NCBI GenBank assembly: GCA_973895155.1
Contig: OZ316896.1
Location: 6,386,001 to 6,450,000, forward strand
DNA length: 64,000 nucleotides
Source of the DNA: Marsupella aquatica
Lineage: Eukaryota > Marchantiophyta
Reading direction: 5' to 3'
In this document: one piece after another, positions 55,739 through 64,000 of the stretch
Numbering within the stretch: the first letter of the stretch is position 1
Layout of the letters: every line of letters starts with the position of its first letter
The notes under the pieces: model-generated
What the model was told of the DNA's origin: nothing
The model's database searches: none
Seen by the model: only the letters and a program-made list of their open reading frames with translations
Translations under genes and position numbers: made by a program

Positions 55739-56761
55739 GGAAGCTTCAAATGTTGCAAGGATGGATCGCTTGGTGGGTTGTAACGTGGCATCAGTGGGGG
55801 AATTTTCATACATCTGGTGATTACATCTAAACTAGCACTTGGCGCTATTAGTATTAGCCCGATTATTAGTAGTCTTCTCGTGGTCCAGTTCTTAAGGTGT
55901 TTTTGGCGAGCACCGAACGCTACTATTGATACACAAGGGTACTCATCATCAATAGCATTATGACATAATAATTTGTTTCATACATACCCTACAATCTCAT
56001 TGAATTGCAATTATCACTTTTGATATTACAAATGTGGTAATGAATCTCACTTAATCTTATCCTTTCTCGTAAAGCAAAAGTGCAAAGGGGCCCGGATGAT
56101 TCATGGCATACTGAAAGATTGGCAAAGGAAGAAAATAGTTGGTTTGTTTGAAGGTTGTAAGACTGACCACAACCAAGCAATCTCACAAATTGCAGCCTAC
56201 ACCCCGTATCGTGAAGGGCTCCATTAATAGAGGTACTCGTCCAATCGTGTTTGAATTGGCTTTTTGCTTGGCTGACCAGGCAGGGTCCCCAAGATTATTC
56301 GAAGAAGCTTCTAATATGCTACTCTCAAATGAAACAAAAGTTGACTTGGAGAGGGACTCTCCATTGAATGGAGATTTTGTAACTAAATTTGTGAAAAGAA
56401 AAGGTTTGGTGACAGGGAATGTCTTTGCACAAGACTCCCATTGACATGACACAATTTTGATAACAACGCCAAATACCCAAGGGTACGTTGAAGCAAAGGA
56501 ACTTAAACTCAATTGAGTTTGGGCACATTCCTCCCTTTGCACACATGATTTGTCTGGAAGTGAGAACTCTAATGGCATAAAGGAGGATCCACCTTTCCGT
56601 TGACAACACAATCATCCGCCGGTCCAAAAAGCACTCCAAACACCACTCCACCCATTCTCCAAGACACGTCGCTATATGAGGTGGATGTTGCACCCACATC
56701 TTGGCATCTTCATCAAATTTCAAGACATGGGGCGAGACCACAATGCAACCGGACATTTTCT
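55739..56761. other. Unassigned sequence left of the inverted repeat
   Basis: Plus-strand frame 56139-56444 (FELAFCLADQAGSPRLFEEASNML) has a folded look but no recognised family. No ends or repeats seen. Confidence 0.3.
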
Positions 56762-58560
56762 GTTAACACTTTGGCTCTTTGACACTTAGAATAGTTTTCT
56801 ATTTTTGAAACTTTATACTAGATTGACATCTTTTGGTATTTTATTAGTAGACCTAGGTTAGTCCAAAAAGTTGCCAAAGTAGAGATTATATGTATTAAAT
56901 GAGCTGGAAAACTTTCAACACTTTTGGAGTTTAGGTTAGGGAGTTAAAGATTGTCAAAGTTAGGGGTTTAGTCAAAACTGAGTCTACAATGGGGGTAATC
57001 AAATATAGTTGGAAAACAGATGACCGGGGCAATCTAAAATTGGTCAAGGTACTCTAAAAGCAATTGGGTACTCTAATGTGGACGAGGGTAATCAAAGGAG
57101 CAAAGAAAATATGAAGAGTTACTCTGTTGGTGATTAACCTGATTGAGGCATGGAATTAGGTAGGGATGAAGACTCAACCCACCATTAATTGGTGAGATAT
57201 GGTGGTTGGGAAATTCACTTATTGCAAGGAGCGTGGTTGAAGATGCAGGTCAAATTGAAGGTGATAATGTCAATATCACAAGTCATTGAAGTGAAAATTG
57301 CGGAAAACTTGTGGTAGGAAAACTCAGCAACATCATAAATTTTCCAATGCCACATTTGTTCAACCAAACTAGTTGATGTTTTTGGGGGAATTAGAAGGGA
57401 AATAGACGCACCTTCTAGAAAATTTATGAGCACCAACCTCAAGGTTTGGTTGGTGAAAGAAAAATCAGACGGTGAAGGGTGGTATGCAGTTGTCCATCTT
57501 TCTCTGTGAATCTGATTCCATACATTCAAACACACAAATGCTATTGTAGTCAATTTATTGGTGAAAAGATGATAGTTGAATAGTTGTGATTACAAAGCAC
57601 ATGATGTAGAAGATAGTAGTGTGGAACTCAAAGGCAGGTCAAAGTGGAAATAGGAAATCATTCAAGTTGCAAGTCTCAAAAACTCAAAATTGCAGAATGA
57701 TGAAGTAGAGAAAATTAACGACAATAGATATTTTGTGGTGCCACATTTGCTCAACCAAATTGGCTGATTTATTCTTGGGAGTTAAAAGGGAAGTAAACGC
57801 ACCTTCTGGAAAATTATGAAAATCAACCAAGACCCAATTGGCGATAGAAAAATCAGACGGTGGAGGGGGGTATACAACTTCCGAATTTTCTTTGCAAATT
57901 CAATTATATGATCTGAAGCACGTGGACCAGAGTTGAATGGAAGTAGGAGGTTGATTATGAGCTAGTAAGAGAGGAGAATACTCAGTTGATGGTGACGACT
58001 AGATTGGAGTTAGTGAATTGGAGTGGTCAAAAATTATTTAAGTATTGTAGTTTTTTGTGTTGGGAGATAGATGTCTTGCTGCTTAGTAGAAGCTTTCCCC
58101 AAGTCGAGTGGAAACTAATACCAGGAAGCATATGCTGCCAATGTTGGATAGGAGGAGAAGAAAGGGTATGTAGAAGGGCCCTAGACTGAGGTCCCACTTG
58201 TACTAGAGTTTTTATGATGTTACATAAAGCTGCCCTTTTGTTGGCCTTTTTCTTTACTATGAGTCTACCTTTGTAGTTGGCTGAGAATTGAACTTTAGAA
58301 GGGTTGAGTACTAGGATGCTACCTCATGCTTAGTCTGACTGATTTTGGAGGTTTAGTACCTTGTCCGTTGTGTGTTTTGTTGTTCAATTTCATTATTCTG
58401 TCGGCTAGAGTTACCCAAAGGAGTGATACTCTGAATTTTTAGAGCCGGAAGGTGATATTTGACCAGGGACTGCTAAAATTTGGTGCATGAGATTGTGTTG
58501 TACCCAATACCTATAGGCTCAGCCCATAGTTCCATTCTACAAACCAATTTATGAAAAGAG
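56762..58560 (+). repeat. Left arm of a large diverged inverted repeat
   Basis: It begins gttaacactttggctctttgacac and is an inverted match to 59205-61500. Two internal diverged copies of a block (57340-57490 and 57735-57880) share cgcaccttct(a/g)gaaaatt and gaaaaatcagacggtg. No coding capacity is evident. Confidence 0.75.
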
Positions 58561-58724
58561 TGTCAGCATAACCGAGAGCATAACATTGACATTAGTTTAT
58601 ATGGTACATATCCAACTGAGTTTTCTCAGTGAGCTATTGGTTTGTTATTTGAATTTGATTAGCTAGAAATTGTGTCACAATTTTAGGTGTTCTCTAGTCC
58701 AACCAGTATACTATCGTGGTGGGT

Positions 58725-59045
58725 AACTCATAGGTAGCACACAACCCAAACAAAATATCTCTATTTTTACCAGTTCATTCTCATGGAAGAACTTAGGATG
58801 GGACCACAAGCAAAAGATGGATAAAAATACTTCTTAGAACCAACAAAACCCCACCTCTATCTTACAAGAGGCTGAAGAGCTTTCTCCACTTCGACCAACA
58901 AACTACAACGATAAAAACAACAAGATCTAACTCTCCATCAAGACTCCCTTGTGAGAGTGCAAGCTTTACTAATGTGCTTCAAATAGGGCGGTCAGGGAAA
59001 ACCTGCAAGCAATTCCTTACTAAAAGCTCACAACTAGACACCAAG
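58725..59045 (+). repeat. Inner repeat, inverted copy at 61880-62215
   Basis: From gtggtgggtaactcataggtagcacac to aggctgaagagctttctccacttc and on to gtcagggaaaacctgcaag, this matches the reverse complement of 61880-62215. It lies in the spacer between the two big arms, while its partner lies outside the right arm. Confidence 0.75.
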
Positions 59046-59204
59046 GTACTATAAGGATTGCCAATATGATACCAACGTATATTGCCCAAACCAGAAAAAA
59101 CCTGAAATCACAACACAATCTCTAGTTGATCTTACATTCCACCAACAAACCAACAATGCATTGAGAAAATTATGCTAGGTACCACATAAGCTCTTGTTGC
59201 CATG

Positions 59205-61500
59205 ATGCTATAACTCTTGCTCTTAATCAATTTGTGGAATGGAACTAGGGGCTAAGCCCATAGGTATCAATCTATTCATTAAAAGTGAATTATTATTCAA
59301 TTTGTAAACATTTGGGCAATAGAAAGTGTACATTTGGCTTTCAAAAAGTGTACATTTGGGCAAGAAATAAAGGTGATGGCCATCAGACATACCACCATGT
59401 TTATCTTTTATAAATGAACTAGGATGAGACTCCTTCTAGTAAAGATCATTTTTTCTCCCTCAAGTTTACAATTGACTATTTAAGTGTAGAGTATTGTACT
59501 ATAGTATACCTTTTGGGGTTAAAAAGTGTACATTTAGAGACCAAAAAGTGTACATTTCAAGGCCTAAAAGTGAACAAAATAAAATACCTTTTAATGAATA
59601 GGGTGATAGGTCCAAATTACACTACAATCTTCAAGCAACAACCTTCAATATTCCTTGATCAGATTGGTACTTATGGACACCTCCAAGCTCTAAGAATTCA
59701 AAGTGTCACACCATGGGGACACTTACTAACTTTGGCCAGTAGAACATCCAGGTGAAGGACATCTAGGTACTCATCCCTCCTTAAGCTGAATTCTCAGCCA
59801 GCTACAGAATTAGAATCATAGCAAAGGAGAATGTCAATAAAACGCAACTTTATTTCACATCATAAAGTTTTGGTACAAGTGGGACTTCAGTTCACAGCCC
59901 TTTTACACACACTCCTCTACTATTATCCAATACTAGGAGCATATGCTTTTTGGTCTTAGATTTCACTCCACTTGGTAGAGTTCCACTAAGCAACAAGACA
60001 TCTGTCCCCCAACACAAGAAATTTGTACAATACTTGAATACTTTTCAGCCACTCCAATCCAATCCTCACCATGAGCTGAGTATTATTCTCTTTTACTAAC
60101 TCCTAATCAACCTCCTACTTTCATTTCACTTTGGTCCACGTGCTTCAAATCATAGAATCAAATTTGCAAAGAAAAATTGGAAGCTACAGACCTGCCTCCA
60201 CCATCCAATTTCTCTCTCACCAACCAACCCTTGTTTGGTGCTCATGCTTTGCTAGAAGGTGTGCCTACTTCCCTTCTAATTTCACAAAATAAATCAACCA
60301 ATTTGGTTATGCAAATGTGGCGCCAAAATATATCTACCATTACTGATTTTCTCTACTTCATCATCTTGCAAATTTTAATTTTGACGACTGTGACTTTCCT
60401 AACTCCACTTTGACCTGCCCTTCCATACCACCATCTTCTGCATCATGCATTTCACAATCACAACTACTCAATCACCATCTTTTTACCAATCAATGGATTG
60501 TAGTAGCATTCATATGCTTGAATATGTGAAATCAAATTTGCAACAAAAAATAGAAAGGCACATACCCCCTACACCATCTAATTTTTCTCTCATCAACCAG
60601 ACCTTGATTGGTGCTCATACTTTGCCAAAAGATGCGCCTACTTCCTTTCTAACTCCAAAAAAAATATCAGCCAATTTGGTCAAGCAATTGTGGTGCCAAA
60701 TTTTTTTGGTGTGACTTAGTTTTCTTACCATGAGTTTTCCACGATTTCCACTTCAACGACTTGTGATGTTGACATTGTCACCTTCAATTGATTACCTTCA
60801 ATCACATTATACATTAAAGTGAGTTCTCTTAGCATATTTCTTCCACGTAGATTTGTCTTCAAGCACGCTCCTTGCAATCAGTTAATTTCTCAACCACCAT
60901 ACCTCACCAATCCATGGTGGGTTGAGTCTTCATTCATACCTAATTCCATGTCTCAATCAGGCTGATCACCAACAGAGTAATTCTCTATATAATTTCTTTA
61001 CTCTTTTGATTACTCTCTGCCTATTTTGTCCTTCTTTTGAATACCTTTGATGTTTTTAGAGTATCCCAACATAATAGAATACCTTGGGAAATTTTAGATT
61101 ATCCTAGGTGTCATTTTCTGTGTGTATATGATTACCTTCATTCACATCAAAGTACCCTAGTTGATTTTAGAGTACCCTGTCCAACTTTAGCTTACACTAG
61201 CCAATTTTAGATTACCCCGGTGATCTATTTTCTGACTATATTTGATTATCCTTGTCGTAGACGTAGTTTTGACTAAACCCTTAACTTTGGTAATTTTTTA
61301 ACTCCCTAACCTGAACTCCAAAAGTGCTGAAATTTTTCCAGCTTCTTAATTTTGCTACATATAATCTCTACTTTGACAACTTTTCATACCTTTTAGACTA
61401 ATCCAGTCTACTGATAAAATACCCCAAGACGCCAATATAGTATAAAGTTGCAAAGATAAACAAAAAACTAGTCTAAGTGTCAAAGAGCCAAAGTGTTAAC
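59205..61500 (-). repeat. Right arm of the large inverted repeat
   Basis: Inverted relative to 56762-58560 and ending gtgtcaaagagccaaagtgttaac at 61500. It is longer than the left arm partly because of the MITE at 59272-59601. Two copies of the caccaacca/ttggtgctcat block occur at about 60180-60320 and 60570-60700. Confidence 0.75.
59272..59601. mobile_element. MITE with 14-bp terminal inverted repeats
   Basis: The ends are CTATTCATTAAAAG (59272-59285) and CTTTTAATGAATAG (59588-59601), perfect inverted repeats. Four copies of AAGTGTACATTT lie inside, two near each end. The matching place in the left arm (about 58500) lacks this 330 bp, so it is an insertion. The target duplication was not clear. 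Confidence 0.7.
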
Positions 61501-61879
61501 TTGCAAGATGAGAATGACCCTAACTTCCGAACTACATGTTTATTTTGCCTGAAATTTTTAGACTAGATTTCTCTATCTAAAAATTTATGTACTCACTGAA
61601 AATTCAGAGTTTTTCATGACCTACAAAGATTTGATTAAAATGCCGCCAAAGGGCAATTGCCACTTTACCTTAAATCCATCACTATTAACTTCTCACTCAA
61701 TCTTCTAGGGACAAAGTTGACTAAGGCCTAAAGACTTACATTACACTAGAATTACACACAAAGAGGTAGCTATAATTCTTAATAAGCTCAAAAAATTAAC
61801 TAACGGCCATGTGTGACACCTTTAAGGGAGCGCACATATACCCTGCCATCATGTTTGGTGGTTCCTTATGAAGGCCTCA
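61501..61879. other. Spacer outside the right arm
   Basis: AT-rich with no gene or repeat that I can define. Confidence 0.3.
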
Positions 61880-62215
61880 ATATCTCTAGCTATGAGCTTT
61901 TAGTGGGAGGTTTCCTTGCAGGTTTTCCCTGGCTTGCCTATTAAAGCACTTAGTAAAATTTGGCACTCTCACAAGGAGAGAGTTCTTGTGGAGAGGTGTG
62001 TTTTGTTGTCATTGTAGTACACTTGTTTGAAGTGGAGAAAGCTCTTCGACCTCTTGTAAAATAGAGGTGGGGTTTTGTTGGTTCTAAGAAGTATTTTTAT
62101 CCATCTTTTGCTTGCGGTCCCACCCTATCCTCTTTCATGGGAACAAATTGGTAGAAATAGAGATATTTTGCTTGAGTTGTGTGCTACCAAGGAGTTACCC
62201 ACCACAACACCAACT
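61880..62215 (-). repeat. Outer partner of the 58725-59045 repeat
   Basis: Reverse complement match to 58725-59045, running from aggttttccctg through ctcttcgacctcttgtaaaatagagg to gttacccaccac. Confidence 0.75.
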
Positions 62216-62479
62216 ATGGAACCAAGGCGTAGCCGAAGTTGAGGGAAGATCAACAATAGATAACAAAGTAGATTAGAGTACGACATAACCTATTTGCACA
62301 TCCTAATCAACAAGTGATTAGGTGGGGACTTTGACATGGGGTAAGGACCAGGCCAGGCCAACGCTGGTTATTGTTCACTCTTGTTTTTTTGCACAATCAA
62401 CTCATGAAAGAACGTAGGAATCAACTATCAGCTGGGCAGCAAGTGTATCAAGGGGAAGGATTGCGGAGGCTTAAGTGTT
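62216..62479. other. Left flank of element B copy 2
   Basis: No gene seen. It may include the decayed start of element B, since several short frames with stops lead into the recognised part. Confidence 0.3.
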
Positions 62480-64000
62480 GATTGCAGCGAAGGAATGAAC
62501 ACCGTCAATCAGACAGGCAAGTTTTGGGGTATTTTTCTCAAAGAAGCACGTAAGCTTCATTTTGACTTACAAGAACAAAGACCCAAAGAGAGAAGCCAGA
62601 GAGCGGGCGGAGCTGGCCAGACTGTGGAGCATCCATAAGGTGGCATTTGTGGGAGAGGACAAGGTGTTGAAGAAGTTTTTGTGGACACCAACAAGTGTTG
62701 AGCTTGACAATTGTTGATCAAGGACAATTGGGTTGTTGGGATTAGGGAAGCTATTAAGAGTTGGCTTGGAGTAAGGCAACCATTCTTGGAAAAACCTTGG
62801 AGACATACCATAGACATGAAGCGCAAGGGGACTTCTGTGGCAGCTACACCAACTATGCTGACCAAGTCTAATAAGCAAGCTAAGGCCAATGCCATATCAG
62901 TTTGGGATAGAGCGGTGGAAGATAAGTATTTGGCAGGTTGGGCAGGTAGAATACCTCTTGATTTACAACTACAATCTGCAAGGGACAAGATGATGTCTTT
63001 GCGGCTATTCAGGATATTAAGTACTCTGGGTACATGTGCAGGCTTCAAGGGATTTGTCAGACTACCATCTCCATCAATTGACCTGATATAAGTTGTCACC
63101 TCATCTTAGAGAGGCCGCCAAGTTGTGGCGCCAAAAAAAAGGTGTGAATTTATTAAAAAAAAAATCTTAAAATTTGAGGGAGAAAAAAAACTTTGGTGTC
63201 CGTATTGTACGGACACCCCATCTTGGCGAGGCCGGCTGAGATGGCCAGGTGTTTTGCCGGAAAAAATTTTCCCAACTTTTTTTTCAAGAATTTTTCAAAG
63301 TTTTTTTTTAATAATTTTGTTTTGGTCCGTTCGCCCATCTCGGCGAGGTCAGCTGAGATTGACTCAATCTCAGCTGCCCAGCTAAGATACGCAGAGGTGC
63401 AAAGGCCTCATTTCAACTACTCAACTAAGATTCAGAAATTTAAAGGTGGCAAACCTGATAACTGATATTAGTGGTTGATATTAGTTATCAGTCATTGATA
63501 ATTGATGATGTTGTGTACCCCAAACTACCATGGCGGTTGGTAGATATACGAGACAAAGACCTTTTAGACTTTGTCGGTTGTTGCGAGGCCTCTTCCAACA
63601 CAATGTTGTTGTATGGAAAGGTGTTGAAATTATCACTGGGCACTTATCAAAGTGGTCTCTGCCTTACCAATGGGAAAGAAGACTAAGGTGAGTAGAGGAA
63701 GACACTCCCGGATAATCACCTTAGATCGTTCCTAGGGCCGTAGACCAAGAATGGGTTCTTCATGAATCAATGTATCAACCTGCATATAGGCCAGCTGGTC
63801 AATTTCCTAAGGATTACATTGCATATTACGCTGCCGAGAGCAGAGATCAGCAAGGCACAGGTTTTTCTTGTCAAAAAGGTGGATGCAAGTTGGGATCACA
63901 ATGGCTATCTCTTAATGCAATTGAAGAAGGCATTAAGCAAAGAAAAGCAAAGATCCAAAATTACCACCAGCAAGTTGAAAAGCTCAAGACTATAAGTCAG
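62480..64000 (+). mobile_element. Element B, copy 2 (interrupted by M2, runs off the window)
   Basis: Pieces in several frames align with copy 1: REARERAELARLW with REQQELARLW, LIKDNWVVGIREAIKS with LIQDNRIVGIRQTINN, FVRLPW...DLLDFVG with FVRLPW...DLLEFVG, INLHIGQLVNFLRITLHITLPRAEISKAQ with the NPHIGEMIDFLRV part. Many stops are present. At 63858-63860 copy 2 has CAG where copy 1 has TAG. Confidence 0.75.
63069..63523. mobile_element. M2: short non-autonomous element in element B copy 2
   Basis: 455 bp, flanked by perfect 8-bp repeats ACTACCAT (63061-63068 and 63524-63531). Removing M2 and one repeat restores FVRLPWRLVDIRDKD, which aligns with copy 1 of element B. It is similar to M1, with the same aaaaaaa runs, gtccgta...tacggac palindrome and tgataactgatatta repeats near the right end. 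Confidence 0.85.

Noticed and set aside
1-64000. tRNA, rRNA or organelle DNA insertions
   Set aside because: No cloverleaf-like or rRNA-like sequence was recognised by eye; a tRNA scan was not possible, so small RNA genes cannot be fully excluded.

Overview
The window is nuclear DNA of a land plant, or possibly a close streptophyte relative. One spliced host gene with GT-AG introns sits among plant-type transposable elements: Ty3/gypsy and Ty1/copia retrotransposons, a CACTA transposon, an L1-type LINE and MITEs. I cannot name the species. Protein matches and alignments were made by eye, so percentages are avoided and family names rest on motifs quoted in each entry.

Layout. 1-454 is an LTR fragment of a family called gypsy A here. 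1540-3972 is a decayed minus-strand gypsy gag-protease (gypsy C) with its LTR to the right. 5148-5434 is a MITE with an 8-bp target duplication. 5819-31211 is gypsy A, inserted into an older repeat that resumes at 31212. Within its integrase (12412-28984) lies a complete 16.6-kb CACTA transposon with 18-bp perfect inverted ends and a GTT duplication. Besides tnp2 and tnpA-like genes the CACTA carries, on the same strand, an F-box-like gene, a two-BRCT gene, a PHD-finger gene resembling the EDM2 chromatin regulator, and two unrecognised ORFs.

31291-42500 is a coiled-coil, gag-like element (element B). It was hit by a short non-autonomous element (M1, 34136-40506), and M1 was then hit by a copia (34570-40441) with matching 198-bp LTRs and one uninterrupted 1537-codon polyprotein. 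43981-47511 is the host gene TRM13 (tRNA 2'-O-methyltransferase), which I could splice from nine exons into 478 residues with no break. After it come a gypsy tail (47577-48375), tandem repeats, a 5'-to-3' decayed LINE (about 51.7-54.95 kb), a transposase-like scrap, a large diverged inverted repeat (56762-58560 and 59205-61500), and a second copy of element B (62480-64000) with its own M insertion (M2).

The nest gives relative ages: old repeat and element B, then gypsy A and M, then CACTA and copia. Internal stops in the older elements are mostly TAG. At two sites in element B the second copy still has glutamine (CAG, CAA) where the first has TAG, which fits loss of methylated cytosine at CAG sites. 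The most interesting system is the CACTA carrying chromatin and DNA-repair type reader domains.
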